Source: Flavobacterium franklandianum (GTDB taxonomy: Bacteria; Bacteroidota; Bacteroidia; Flavobacteriales; Flavobacteriaceae). Taken from it: a stretch of DNA of 64,000 nucleotides. Positions within the stretch are counted from its first letter, which is position 1. Each line of letters starts with the position of its first letter. The notes below the pieces were generated by a model, which was not told the DNA's origin, searched no databases, and saw only the letters and a list, made by a program, of their open reading frames with translations. Below are positions 51,723 to 61,658 of the stretch, one piece after another. The stretch covers positions 79,367-143,366 of the forward strand of contig NZ_VJZR01000002.1 of NCBI RefSeq assembly GCF_007097365.1, read 5' to 3'. Made by a program: the position numbers and the translations under genes.

Positions 51723-53258
51723 ATGAAAAAAACTATAAGATTAATTCTCGGTGATCAATTAAATATAAATCATTCTTGGTATCAAACCGTTGATGATTCG
51801 GTAACTTATGTTATGATGGAAATCCGTTCCGAAACTGATTATGCAACACATCATATCCAAAAAATTGCTGGATTCTTTGCGGCGATGCAAGAGTTTGCCA
51901 ATGAATTAAGAAAGCAAAATCATCAGGTGATTTATTTTCAATTAAACGATGAAAACAACTTACAATCGTTCGATAAAAATTTTCAATTTTTAATTAAAAA
52001 AGAAAATTTCGCCCATTTCGATTACCAATTACCCGATGAATACCGATTGGACCAATTGTTGAAAAACTTCTGCAATTCGCTTTCCATTACAACTTCGGTA
52101 ACGGATTCAGAACATTTTATGAGTTCCAGAAGCGAATTAGGCGATTTTTTTGAAGGCAAAAAAACTTTTCTGATGGAAAGTTTCTATCATATGATGCGAA
52201 AAAAGCACAACGTTTTGATGCAAGGAGACAAACCTTTGACTGGAAAATGGAATTATGACGGCGAAAACCGCAAAAAATTACCCAAAGACCACAAACCAAC
52301 ACCGCCATTGGTTTTCAAAAATGATGTTTCAGAAATTGTTGCTGAAATCAATAAAGCCAACATTAAAACCATTGGCACTATTGACGCCAAAAACTTCGTT
52401 TGGCCTATAAATAGAACACAATCCTTGGAATTATTAGATTTTTTTGCTACTGAATGTTTGGCGCTTTTTGGAAGTTATCAAGACGCAATGACGCCCAACG
52501 AATGGTCTTTGTATCACGCTCGGCTTTCGTTTTCTATGAATTGTAAATTAATTTCCCCGTCAGAAGTCATCAATAGAGCTATTCAAGAATGGGAAAATCG
52601 TCCAGAGGAAATAGAATACAATCAGTTGGAAGGTTTTGTTCGACAAATCATTGGTTGGAGAGAATATATGCGTGGTATTTATTGGAACAAAATGCCCGAT
52701 TATGCTACGATGAATTATTTCAACCACGAAAACAAATTACCCGATTGGTTTTGGACAGGGAAAACAAAAATGAACTGTTTGAAAGATGCCATCAACCAAT
52801 CGTTGGATTTTGCCTATGCACATCACATTCAACGCTTGATGATTACAGGCAATTTTGCGCTTTTGGCAGGCGTTCATCCTGATGAAGTCGATGCTTGGTA
52901 TCTCGGAATTTATATTGATGCGATTGAATGGGTCGAAATTACCAACACTCGCGGAATGAGCCAGTTTGCCGATGGCGGAATAGTAGGCACGAAACCGTAT
53001 GTAAGTTCCGCTTCGTATATTGACAAAATGAGTCATTATTGTGGTTCGTGTTATTATAAAAAAGCCCTAAAAACAGGCGATAAAGCCTGTCCGTTCAATA
53101 GTTTGTATTGGAACTTTTACGACAAAAACGAAGATAAATTAGGCAAGAATCCGCGTATTGGTATGATGTACAATGTGTGGCGAAAAATGCAACCCGAAGC
53201 CAAAGCCGAACTCTTGCTACAAGCCGATTATTATTTGAAAAATATCAATGATTTATGA
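51723..53258 (+). CDS. Iron-sulfur (6-4) photolyase (CryB/PhrB-like, FeS-BCP)
   Basis: A 511-residue flavoprotein of the FeS bacterial cryptochrome/photolyase class, which repairs (6-4) photoproducts. Four cysteines for a [4Fe-4S] cluster are at 352, 440, 443 and 456; the spacing (88, 3, 13) is the same as in PhrB of Agrobacterium (350, 438, 441, 454). The N-terminus IRLILGDQLNINHSWYQ, the central IEYNQLEGFVRQIIGWREYMRGIYW and RLMITGNFALLAGV are typical. The ATG at 51723 is the family start. The next gene, cry-DASH, begins inside its last four bases, so both are translated together. Confidence 0.92.
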   Translation: MKKTIRLILGDQLNINHSWYQTVDDSVTYVMMEIRSETDYATHHIQKIAGFFAAMQEFANELRKQNHQVIYFQLNDENNLQSFDKNFQFLIKKENFAHFDYQLPDEYRLDQLLKNFCNSLSITTSVTDSEHFMSSRSELGDFFEGKKTFLMESFYHMMRKKHNVLMQGDKPLTGKWNYDGENRKKLPKDHKPTPPLVFKNDVSEIVAEINKANIKTIGTIDAKNFVWPINRTQSLELLDFFATECLALFGSYQDAMTPNEWSLYHARLSFSMNCKLISPSEVINRAIQEWENRPEEIEYNQLEGFVRQIIGWREYMRGIYWNKMPDYATMNYFNHENKLPDWFWTGKTKMNCLKDAINQSLDFAYAHHIQRLMITGNFALLAGVHPDEVDAWYLGIYIDAIEWVEITNTRGMSQFADGGIVGTKPYVSSASYIDKMSHYCGSCYYKKALKTGDKACPFNSLYWNFYDKNEDKLGKNPRIGMMYNVWRKMQPEAKAELLLQADYYLKNINDL

Positions 53259-54571
53259 AAACTTCAATAGTTTGGTTTAAAACCGATTTGCGATTAACGG
53301 ATAACGAAACACTTACCAAAGCTATTTTGCAAAGTGAACAAATGATTCCGGTTTATTGTTTTGACGATTCCCATTTTGAAACCACACCATACGGATTCAA
53401 AAAGACGGGTCCTTTTAGAGCGCAGTTTTTGTTGGAATCACTTAAAGATTTAGATAAAAACTTACGAGCTTTAGGTTCTGGTTTATTAATCGTAAAAGGG
53501 AAACCAGAAATTGAAATTCCGAAAATTGTTAAACACTACAAAGCACAAAAAGTTTTTGCCAAACGGGAAGTCGCTTACGAAGAAAAACAGACTGAGAAAT
53601 TAGTGCAAGACGAATTATTCAAATTGCGATGCGAATTAGAAACCTTTAGCACCAGCACGTTGTATCACGCCGAGGATTTACCTTTTTCTATCAAAGATAT
53701 TCCTGATGTATTTACTAATTTCAGAAAGAAAACCGAACAGGATGCCATAATTAGAAATCCATTTGAAAAGCCTAAGCAAATTAATTCGCCAGAAATACCC
53801 GTTTTAGGACTTCCTACATTAAAAGAATTAGGCTTAAAAAAAATAAAAATCGACTCTCGTGCAGCAATCCATTTCAAAGGTGGCGAAAGCGAAGCTGTCA
53901 AAAGATTAGATTATTATTTTTATCAAACGCAATGCTTATCAAAATATAAAGAGACACGAAACGGAATGGTTGGAGCTGATTATTCATCAAAATTTTCGGC
54001 TTGGCTGGCAATGGGTTGTATTTCTCCACGATTTATATATGCTGAAATCAAAAAATATGAAAACCAATTTGGAGCCAATGATTCCACTTATTGGTTACTA
54101 TTCGAATTGCTTTGGAGAGATTTTTTCCGGTTTATGTTCAAAAAACACCAAACAAAGTTTTTCTTGTATTCTGGAATTAAAACTGAGAAAGTGAACTCAA
54201 AATCTTTAAACGAAAAGTTACTTTCACAATGGATAAATGGTACTACAAACTCGGATTTTATTAATGCCAATATGCTCGAATTGAAACTAACTGGATTTAT
54301 GAGTAACAGAGGGCGACAAAATGTAGCCAGTTATTTTTGCAATGAATTGAATATGGATTGGCGATTGGGAGCAGCCTATTTTGAAGGACAATTGATCGAT
54401 TATGATGTTTGTAGCAATTGGGGAAATTGGGCTTATTTAGCTGGTGTGGGCAATGATCCTCGTGGGCATCGCTATTTTAATATCGAAAAACAAGCCAATG
54501 ATTATGACAAAAAAATGGAATTTAGGGATTTGTGGTTGACTAAAATTAAGCTCCAAAATAATACTGAATAA
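53255..54571 (+). CDS. Cryptochrome DASH
   Basis: A 438-residue CRY-DASH-type photolyase/cryptochrome, known to repair cyclobutane dimers in single-stranded DNA and to bind methenyltetrahydrofolate. The N-terminal antenna domain starts SIVWFKTDLRLTDNETL; the FAD domain has LLFELLWRDFFRFMFKKH, TGFMSNRGRQNVASYF and GAAYFEGQLIDYDVCSNWG, then LAGVGNDPRGHRYFNI, all diagnostic of DASH proteins. It is the third photolyase-family gene in a row and its stop is 3 bases from the start of the IS630 element, so the operon's 3' end was probably altered by that insertion. Confidence 0.93.
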   Translation: MKTSIVWFKTDLRLTDNETLTKAILQSEQMIPVYCFDDSHFETTPYGFKKTGPFRAQFLLESLKDLDKNLRALGSGLLIVKGKPEIEIPKIVKHYKAQKVFAKREVAYEEKQTEKLVQDELFKLRCELETFSTSTLYHAEDLPFSIKDIPDVFTNFRKKTEQDAIIRNPFEKPKQINSPEIPVLGLPTLKELGLKKIKIDSRAAIHFKGGESEAVKRLDYYFYQTQCLSKYKETRNGMVGADYSSKFSAWLAMGCISPRFIYAEIKKYENQFGANDSTYWLLFELLWRDFFRFMFKKHQTKFFLYSGIKTEKVNSKSLNEKLLSQWINGTTNSDFINANMLELKLTGFMSNRGRQNVASYFCNELNMDWRLGAAYFEGQLIDYDVCSNWGNWAYLAGVGNDPRGHRYFNIEKQANDYDKKMEFRDLWLTKIKLQNNTE

Positions 54572-54574
54572 TAC

Positions 54575-55648
54575 CTAAGTAAAGGTTAAAATTTAATGTC
54601 GTATTTTGTGCCAAAATTATTCAGCACAAAATTTAATTGTTCTTTGAGATTTTCAAAGCTTTTATAAGCATCAAAACCCAGCCAATGATATTTTATTCTT
54701 CGCCATAGAATTTCTATCAGATTTAACTCTGGAGAATACGGTGGTAAAAAGTAAATCAAAACATCCTTTTCTTTCCATTGTTCTATTTTAGACATAAACT
54801 TCTTTGATTTATGTATTGGTGAATTGTCAAGAATCACAACCGTTTTTTTAATAGTTTGTTCCACAAAACGATCCATAAAACAGATAATTTTATCTGAATT
54901 AAATGTTGATTCAAGTATTTCAAAATATAGCTTGTTTTTACGAGTCATTAATCCAACTACATTTTGATATTTGCCTTTAGCAGCAGGCAACAATACTTGA
55001 TTATCCTTTGTTTGCCAAGCATAAGGCACATTGGGAGTGAGTCCAAAATGACTTTGGTCTCCAAAATATAAATCAATATATCCGCTATCTTCTAAACTCT
55101 TTAATGTTTCTATTTGCTTTTGTTTAAATCGAAATTGTTCTTCGTTTCGTTTACCTTTTAATGAGAGTCTAGCTCTTTTCCAACTATAACCCAGTAACTT
55201 TTAAAAAATTCTGCAATGTTTTTTTGCAGATGTTGATATTGTGTTGTTCTTCAAAGTAAATTAATACATTTTTTAAATTTCTATTGTGAAGTTCTAATTG
55301 CTCCGAAACCTCTTTGGAATAGTCTTTTAAAAGGGTTTTAGCTCCTCTTCCCTCTGATATTGCAAGGGAATCAACCCCGATTTCAGCCCAACTATCAAAC
55401 CACCGTTCAATGGTTCTGCGACTGACTTTAAAAATAGAGGCCAAGTCCTTAATCTTGTGTCTTTGATGCGATAAAACAAGACATTGACTACGTTTTCTAA
55501 CAGTATTATTAGGACTATTTTGATGTTGGTATTCCAATACCCCAATCTCTTCTTTTTTAAGTGTTACATATCTCATAAGGAGATAAATATACAAATATTA
55601 TTACATATAAACAACAATATGCGACATTATTTTATTTTACCTACTTAG
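54575..55648 (-). mobile_element. IS630-family insertion sequence
   Basis: A 1074-base element. The ends are imperfect inverted repeats of 27 bases (left CTAAGTAAAGG at 54575, right reading inward CTAAGTAGGTA from 55648), and the inner parts share AATGTCG. It contains one transposase gene on the minus strand. The element sits 3 bases after cry-DASH and runs directly into a truncated coding frame on its right side. A flanking TA duplication, as expected for this family, could not be defined exactly. Confidence 0.78.
54586..55576 (-). pseudogene. IS630 transposase, frameshifted
   Basis: Residues from ATG 55576 (MRYVTLKKEEIG) give the helix-turn-helix part, including LASIFKVSRRTIERWFDSW, and end with a stop at 55184. 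The DDE part continues in another frame from 55191: GYSWKRARLSLKGKRNEEQF, YIDLYFGDQSHFGL (first Asp), VVILDNSPIHKSK (second Asp) and LPPYSPELNLIEILW (Glu). Removing one G of the GGG run at 55190-55192 joins both into KVTGYSWKR. Either this is a lesion or the element needs a +1 shift; there is no obvious slippery heptamer. Confidence 0.72.
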
Positions 55649-56500
55649 ATTCTTTATGGCAGGAGACTACAAATAAAGATTTCAAATACATAAGAGTAAT
55701 AAAGGATTATTATTTGGATAAAGAAACTTACAGTGTAATTGATTACTATAAGACAGGAGCTACGTAAAGAACAGGAACAACAGAAAAAAAAGACCAAATA
55801 ATGAAAACGGGGCAATTTGTTTCTTTTTACGAAAATGGAAATAGAAAATCGATTGCAAATTATAAGAAAGATAGAATTTATGGAGATTATTATGAACTTT
55901 ATGAAAATGGTAATAAAAAATTAGATGGCGATTATATAGAGAGCAAAGTTAAATTGGAGACAAGTTTAAAAATCAATCAATTTTGGAATTCTAAAAATAT
56001 TCAGGAAGTTATCGATGGAAATGGAAATTATGAAGAGATTAAAGATGGCTATTTTGCATCTGGAGATAAAAAACGGATTTAAAGACAGTACTTGGGTTGG
56101 AAAAGACAAAAAATTGAAAATTACTTATACTGAAAATTATAACAACGGTGATTTTATTTCGGGAGTTAGTATTGATTCAAATAAAGAGGGACATAAATAC
56201 ACTGTAAGTGAAATTCGTCCTATTCCAAAAAAAGGAATGGATAATTTCAACAGGCATATAGCGAGAACATTTAATACTCCCAAAGTAGAAGGGTTTAAAG
56301 GGAAAATTTATGTAACATTTGTAGTTGAAACAGATGGTAGTATTACTGATGTTAGAGTATTGAGAGATATAGGCTATGGCTCTGGAGCCGAAGCTATTCG
56401 AGCAGTAAGTTTATACAAAGGCTGGATTCCTGGAGAACAAAGAGGAATAAAAGTAAGATGTAAATTTTCATTGCCAATAGCAGTTCAATCCACACGATGA
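55649..56500 (+). pseudogene. MORN-repeat/TonB-domain protein, truncated and frameshifted
   Basis: The frame comes out of the right end of the IS630 element (DSLWQETTNKDFKYIRVIKD) and has three lesions. First, the 5' end is missing. Second, TAA at 55765-55767 interrupts it (GAT-stop-RTGTTEKK). Third, one extra A in the A-run near 56070 ends the frame at 56080, while the other frame continues (GFKDSTWVGKDKKLK) to 56500. Domains are MORN-type repeats (GQFVSFYENGNRKSIANY, GDYYELYENGNKKLDGDY) and a TonB C-terminal domain (KIYVTFVVETDGSITDVRVL, GWIPGEQRGIKVRCKFSLPI). No 5' counterpart is present left of the element. Confidence 0.78.
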
Positions 56501-56534
56501 AAATTATTCTGTTTCGAATTTATTTTCCATACTC

Positions 56535-56565
56535 ATTGCAAATCAAAAAATATAATCTACCTTTG
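56535..56565 (+). promoter_or_regulatory. Promoter for rpsO
   Basis: ATTG at 56535-56538, exactly 19 bases, then TACCTTTG at 56558-56565, a full match to the housekeeping consensus; the ATG is 57 bases further on. Confidence 0.7.
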
Positions 56566-56621
56566 CACACGAATTAAGAAAATCTTGATTCATACATAAT
56601 AATCATTTAAATAATATTGGA

Positions 56622-56888
56622 ATGTATTTAACAAAAGAAGTTAAAGAAGAAATCTTCGCTAAACACGGAGAAAAAACAAACACAGGAAAGTCAGAAGCTC
56701 AAATTGCTTTATTCACTTTCAGAATTAGCCACCTTACTGAGCATTTGAAAAAAAATCGTCACGATTACAACACAGAGCGTTCATTGGTACTATTAGTAGG
56801 TAAAAGAAGATCGTTGTTAGATTACTTGAAAAAGAAAGAAATCAACAGATATCGTGAGATTATCAAAGTATTGGGTATTAGAAAATAA
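56622..56888 (+). CDS. rpsO: 30S ribosomal protein S15
   Basis: An 88-residue S15 of normal length. It binds 16S rRNA early in assembly of the small subunit; GKSEAQIALFTFRISHLTEHL and the conserved HLKKNRHDYNTERSLVLLVGKRRSLLDYLKK are the rRNA-binding region. It is followed by pnp, the same order as in E. coli, where they share a transcript; here a hairpin terminator separates them. Confidence 0.96.
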   Translation: MYLTKEVKEEIFAKHGEKTNTGKSEAQIALFTFRISHLTEHLKKNRHDYNTERSLVLLVGKRRSLLDYLKKKEINRYREIIKVLGIRK

Positions 56889-56900
56889 TCAATATAGAAA

Positions 56901-56930
56901 AGAGGTGCGAAAGTGCCTCTTTTTGTTTTT
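56901..56930 (+). terminator. Terminator after rpsO
   Basis: AGAGGTGC pairs with GTGCCTCT (two G-U pairs) around a GAAA tetraloop, followed by TTTTGTTTTT. Confidence 0.85.
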
Positions 56931-57078
56931 ACACAAAACTTAAAAGACATTACAAATCTTTTGAGTTTTTACATTTAAAAAAAGTTTGGTTTTTCATTGG
57001 GTTTTAGGCATTAACTACGCAACAACAACAACTACAACACAACTAAAATCCATTGTTTAACTTATAGAATTAAATTTT

Positions 57079-59205
57079 ATGATTCCACAATTATTTGTAG
57101 AAAACATCGATTTAGGTGATGGCAGAAACATCACAATCGAGACAGGTCGTTTAGCCAAACAAGCTGACGGATCTGTTGTAGTAAGAATTGGTAAAACTGT
57201 AATCTTAGGAACAGTTGTATCATCAAGAAAAGCAAGTCCAGGTATCGACTTTTTACCTTTGACGGTAGATTATCGCGAAAAATTTGCAGCAGCAGGACGT
57301 TTTCCTGGAGGTTTCTTCAAAAGAGAAGCGCGTCCAAGTGATAGCGAAGTGCTAACTATGAGATTGGTTGACCGTGTATTGCGTCCACTTTTCCCAAATG
57401 ATTATCACGCAGAAGTGCAAGTGATGATTCAATTAATGTCGTATGACGAAGATGTAATGCCAGATGCTTTAGCAGGTTTAGCAGCATCAGCAGCATTGGC
57501 TTTGTCTGACATCCCTTTTGAAACATTAATTTCTGAAGCTAGAGTTGGTCGTATCGACGGAAAATTTATCATCAATCCAAGCCGTGCGCAATTAGCATTA
57601 TCAGATATTGATATGATGATTGGAGCTTCTATGGATTCAATCGCAATGGTTGAAGGTGAGATGAAAGAAATTTCAGAAGCAGAAATGCTTGAAGCAATTA
57701 AATTTGCTCACGAACATATCAAAAATCAAATTTCTGCTCAACTACGTTTACAAGCTGCTTTTGGAAAAAAAGAAACTAGAACGTACGAAGGAGAGAGAGA
57801 AGATGAGGCTATTTACGCTAAAGTAAAAGCAGCGGCTTATGATAAAATCTATGCAATTGCAAGTAAAGGTTCAGCTAAACACGAACGTTCTGCAGCATTT
57901 GACGAAGTAAAAGAAGAAGTTAAAGCTTTATTTACTGAAGAAGAATTGGCCGTTGACGGAGATTTAGTTTCTAAATATTTCAAAAAAACCAATAAAGAAG
58001 CTGTTCGTAACGTAACCCTAGATTTAGGAACACGTTTAGACGGTAGAAAAACTACTGAAATCAGACCTATTTGGTGTGAAGTAGATTACTTACCATCTGT
58101 ACACGGCTCAGCATTGTTTACACGTGGAGAAACTCAAGCATTGGCAACAGCAACTTTAGGAACTTCTAGAGAAGCAAACCAAATTGACTCTCCATCTGAA
58201 CAAGGCGAAGAAAGATTCTACTTGCATTACAACTTCCCACCTTTCTCAACAGGTGAAGCGCGTCCTCTAAGAGGAACTTCAAGAAGAGAAGTTGGTCACG
58301 GAAACTTGGCGCAAAGAGCATTGAAAAATATGATTCCTGCTGATTGTCCTTATACAATTCGTGTTGTTTCTGAAGTATTAGAATCTAATGGTTCGTCTTC
58401 TATGGCTACAGTTTGTGCTGGAACATTATCTTTGATGGATGCTGGTATTCAAATGATTCGTCCTGTTTCTGGAATTGCTATGGGATTGATTACTGATGGT
58501 GATCGTTTCGCAGTTCTTTCAGATATTTTAGGTGATGAAGATCACTTAGGAGATATGGATTTTAAAGTAACCGGAACTACCGAAGGTATTACAGCTTGTC
58601 AAATGGACATCAAAATTGACGGATTAAAATACGAAATTATGGAAGCTGCACTAGCTCAAGCTCGTGACGGTCGTTTGCATATTCTTGAAATCCTTACCGC
58701 TACTTTGGCTGCTCCAAAAGCAGATGTTAAAGCGTATGCTCCAAAAATCATCACAAGAACAATTCCTGGCAACTTTATTGGTGCTTTGATTGGACCTGGT
58801 GGAAAAGTGATTCAGGAATTACAAAAAGCTACTGGTTGTACTATTGTTATCAACGAAGTAGACGAGCAAGGAGTTATTGAAATTTTAGGAACTGATCCTG
58901 CAGGAATTGAAGCAGTATTAGCTAAAATTCAATCTATTACTTTCAAACCACAAATGGGCGAAGCTTATGATGTGAAAGTAATCAAAATGCTTGATTTTGG
59001 TGCAGTTGTAGAATATTTGGCAGCTCCAGGAAATGAAGTATTGCTTCACGTATCTGAATTAGCTTGGGAACGCACTGAAAACGTTGCTGACGTAGTAAAT
59101 ATGGGTGATGTTTTTCAAGTGAAATACCTTGGTCTTGATCCAAAAACTAGAAAAGAAAAAGTGTCAAGAAAAGCACTTATCGCTAGACCTCCACGTGAGT
59201 CATAA
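57079..59205 (+). CDS. pnp: Polyribonucleotide nucleotidyltransferase
   Basis: A 708-residue phosphorolytic 3'-5' exoribonuclease of the RNA degradation machinery. Two RNase PH domains: the first begins at residue 1 ([21 protein letters not shown]), the second at about 315 ([21 protein letters not shown]) with the catalytic [19 protein letters not shown] and [16 protein letters not shown]. Then KH ([20 protein letters not shown]) and S1 ([19 protein letters not shown]) RNA-binding domains follow. Length and order are standard. A terminator follows at 59249. Confidence 0.96.
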   Translation: MIPQLFVENIDLGDGRNITIETGRLAKQADGSVVVRIGKTVILGTVVSSRKASPGIDFLPLTVDYREKFAAAGRFPGGFFKREARPSDSEVLTMRLVDRVLRPLFPNDYHAEVQVMIQLMSYDEDVMPDALAGLAASAALALSDIPFETLISEARVGRIDGKFIINPSRAQLALSDIDMMIGASMDSIAMVEGEMKEISEAEMLEAIKFAHEHIKNQISAQLRLQAAFGKKETRTYEGEREDEAIYAKVKAAAYDKIYAIASKGSAKHERSAAFDEVKEEVKALFTEEELAVDGDLVSKYFKKTNKEAVRNVTLDLGTRLDGRKTTEIRPIWCEVDYLPSVHGSALFTRGETQALATATLGTSREANQIDSPSEQGEERFYLHYNFPPFSTGEARPLRGTSRREVGHGNLAQRALKNMIPADCPYTIRVVSEVLESNGSSSMATVCAGTLSLMDAGIQMIRPVSGIAMGLITDGDRFAVLSDILGDEDHLGDMDFKVTGTTEGITACQMDIKIDGLKYEIMEAALAQARDGRLHILEILTATLAAPKADVKAYAPKIITRTIPGNFIGALIGPGGKVIQELQKATGCTIVINEVDEQGVIEILGTDPAGIEAVLAKIQSITFKPQMGEAYDVKVIKMLDFGAVVEYLAAPGNEVLLHVSELAWERTENVADVVNMGDVFQVKYLGLDPKTRKEKVSRKALIARPPRES

Positions 59206-59248
59206 ATAAGAGTATTCAGATCTTAGTTTACTAAAGGTTCATTTATAG

Positions 59249-59285
59249 AAAGCCCTGTTTCATTAACTTGAAATAGGGCTTTTGG
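59249..59285 (+). terminator. Terminator after pnp
   Basis: AAAGCCCTGTTTCA pairs with TGAAATAGGGCTTT with one G-U pair; TTTTGGTTT follows. Confidence 0.8.
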
Positions 59286-59412
59286 TTTATAATATTTTTT
59301 ATAAGAATTAAACTATAAAAACATCGTATAATTAATAGTTTATTGAAAGAAAAAAAATATCTTTATCATTCCAAAAAATCTTTAAAAACGATAATTTTAA
59401 AAAAGTACTATT

Positions 59413-59805
59413 ATGGCATTCAATATTTTACAAAACACGAAAATTAACACTCAGGTTTTTACCTTCTCAAGTCCTGAAACAGTTACTTATCCAGTAGCTC
59501 CTTTAGTTTCGGCAAAATTCTACAGTCCTAATGGTGTATTAACGCTAAAAATTAGAGCTACTTTGTATATGAATTCAGATGACATTGTTCCTCCAATAGT
59601 TGAAGAACCTACAGAATCAGCGAATACTTTGACGATGAACTACGACTATGATTTCTCAGAAGTTACTCCAGAAACCTGCGATGTGTATTACATAGAAGTA
59701 GATTACACCTCAGATACAGTAGGGAATATTACAACTGTTGAATCTTTTATGATAAACTTAGATCCTGAAACTTCTAGAGGGACTGTGACAGGAGTTGGAC
59801 AATAA
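59413..59805 (+). CDS. Orphan beta-rich hypothetical protein
   Basis: A 130-residue protein without signal peptide or membrane segment. It is rich in Thr, Val, Ser and Pro and looks like a single beta-sandwich (YPVAPLVSAKFYSPNGVLTLKI, LTMNYDYDFSEVTPETCDVYYIEVDY). One Cys. I do not recognise a family. It has an ATG at 59413 after an A/T-rich leader and ends 110 bases before the histidine kinase gene, so a connection with that two-component system is possible. Confidence 0.65.
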   Translation: MAFNILQNTKINTQVFTFSSPETVTYPVAPLVSAKFYSPNGVLTLKIRATLYMNSDDIVPPIVEEPTESANTLTMNYDYDFSEVTPETCDVYYIEVDYTSDTVGNITTVESFMINLDPETSRGTVTGVGQ

Positions 59806-59915
59806 TATGAATACCATCTAAATATTCTAATTTACATCTTTTAATTATCCTAAAAATAATTAAAAGATGTAATTATTTAATAGTACTTTCGTTCTAAACT
59901 AAAGTTCTCCTTGAA

Positions 59916-61658
59916 ATGACCAAATTGAAACTATTTCTAATTTCATTCTATTTAATCATTCCTTCATTTCTATTTTCTCAAGAGGAAGCTACAAATGCTA
60001 TTCTTAATAAATCGCTCCAAAAAATCGCTGTTGAATTTAGGACTGAAACCAACTTCAATAAAGCACAATATTTTTTTACAAACCAAAAATGGGATTCTAC
60101 TTTAGTTTATTGTATGAAACAATTAAACTCAAATCAAAACAAAGAATTAGCTGATTATTGTCATTACTTAAGAGGAAATTCCTTTAGACAATTAAAATTA
60201 TTTCGAGAGGCTAAAAAAGAGCTTAATTTAGTGTCTAAAAAATTTGTTTTTTATCCATTAGTAAACAAAACTCTCGGCGAATGTTCTTTAGAAATAAAAG
60301 AATTTGAAAAAGCCATTTATTATTTTAATGAAGTAGAAAAATCACCAAATTTCGACAAACAAGGCATCAAAATCAGAATTATATATGAAAATTTAGGAGT
60401 CAGTTATTTGCATCTCAGTCAATTTAACAAAGCTGAGGAATATCTTTTTAAAAGTAAAAAACTACTAGAAAAAGAAAAAAAATCTGAATCTCTATTTCTT
60501 TTGTACACCAATATTGCCAATTTATATTATGTACAATACAAGGACCAACAAGCGATTCCTTATTTCGAAAAAGCGTATTCTTTATCCAAAAAAATAAAAG
60601 ATTTTGAGAGTAAAGAGATGGCTTCCAAAAATATGTCTGTGGTAGAAGAAAACAAGGGCAACAACTTCAAGAAAGCCTTAATCTATAGAAAGGAATTTGA
60701 CCAATGGAAAGATTCCATAAACAATCAAAACAAAGTGTGGGCAGTAGCTGATTTTGAGAAAAAGTTTGCTGTAGCTCAAAAGCAAAAGCAAATTAAAGTA
60801 CTTGAAGTAGAAAACCAGCTAAAAAACAGTCAACGGAATTGGTTGTTTTTCTCTGCAATCTGCTTATTGTTTTTACTAACAGCGGGTGTCTATTTATATG
60901 CCCAAAAAGTAAAAAACGCCAAAATTATTCTGCTTCAAAAAGACAAACTCGACGAACTCAACGCCACCAAAGACCAACTTTTTTCTATTGTAAGCCACGA
61001 TTTGCGTTCATCGGTAAATGCATTGAAAACCAGTAATGCCAAATTATCGGCAACATTGGAAACCAAAAATTACGATGAATTAAACCAGCTAATTATTCAA
61101 AACAGCGGCATTGCCAACGGAGCTTACAGTTTATTGGATAATTTATTACATTGGGCTTTGTTGCAAACCAAACAATTGTATTTCCATAAAGAATCAGTGC
61201 ATTTGTTTTCGATAGTACAACAAATAGAATACGACTACAAGCCCTTATTAATAGATAAATCGATTGCATTTGAGAATTCAGTTTCCAAAAATATTTTTAT
61301 CTTCGTGGATCTCGATTCGTTAAAAATTGTGCTTCGTAATTTATTAGATAATGCCATCAAATTTTCGAATGAAAACGGCAAGATTAGTTTTTACACGCAA
61401 GAAAATAATTCCGAACCTTGTCAACTTGTTTTGCAGGACACAGGCTTAGGAATGGATGAAGACACCATCGCAGCCATTTTAAAAGACAACGAATTGTTAG
61501 CCAAAAAAGAAAAGTCCGAAGCCATAGGAACTGGTCTAGGAATGCAATTGTGCAAACAAATGATCAAGAAAAATGGAGGCGCAATTCGAATAGAAAGCGA
61601 ACTACATAAAGGAACCAAAATGATATTGACGTTCCTAAAAACAGAACAAAATGGATAA
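59916..61658 (+). CDS. TPR-containing sensor histidine kinase
   Basis: A 580-residue kinase. The signal peptide is at 1-22 (FLISFYLIIPSFLFS); residues about 45-265 form TPR repeats facing the periplasm; a single membrane helix is at about 308-329 (WLFFSAICLLFLLTAGVYLY), followed by a short coiled coil. The phosphoacceptor is His361 in SIVSHDLRSSVNALK. The ATPase domain has the N box LRNLLDNAIKFS, G1 DTGLGMD and G2 IGTGLGMQL. The response-regulator gene overlaps its end by 8 bases, so they are a pair. The signal is unknown. Confidence 0.92.
   Translation: MTKLKLFLISFYLIIPSFLFSQEEATNAILNKSLQKIAVEFRTETNFNKAQYFFTNQKWDSTLVYCMKQLNSNQNKELADYCHYLRGNSFRQLKLFREAKKELNLVSKKFVFYPLVNKTLGECSLEIKEFEKAIYYFNEVEKSPNFDKQGIKIRIIYENLGVSYLHLSQFNKAEEYLFKSKKLLEKEKKSESLFLLYTNIANLYYVQYKDQQAIPYFEKAYSLSKKIKDFESKEMASKNMSVVEENKGNNFKKALIYRKEFDQWKDSINNQNKVWAVADFEKKFAVAQKQKQIKVLEVENQLKNSQRNWLFFSAICLLFLLTAGVYLYAQKVKNAKIILLQKDKLDELNATKDQLFSIVSHDLRSSVNALKTSNAKLSATLETKNYDELNQLIIQNSGIANGAYSLLDNLLHWALLQTKQLYFHKESVHLFSIVQQIEYDYKPLLIDKSIAFENSVSKNIFIFVDLDSLKIVLRNLLDNAIKFSNENGKISFYTQENNSEPCQLVLQDTGLGMDEDTIAAILKDNELLAKKEKSEAIGTGLGMQLCKQMIKKNGGAIRIESELHKGTKMILTFLKTEQNG

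Noticed and set aside
56060..56080. Programmed -1 frameshift at the A-run of the MORN/TonB gene
   Set aside because: AAAAAAC looks like a -1 slippery site, but joining the two frames needs a +1 shift; with the upstream stop and the missing 5' end, a pseudogene is the simpler reading.
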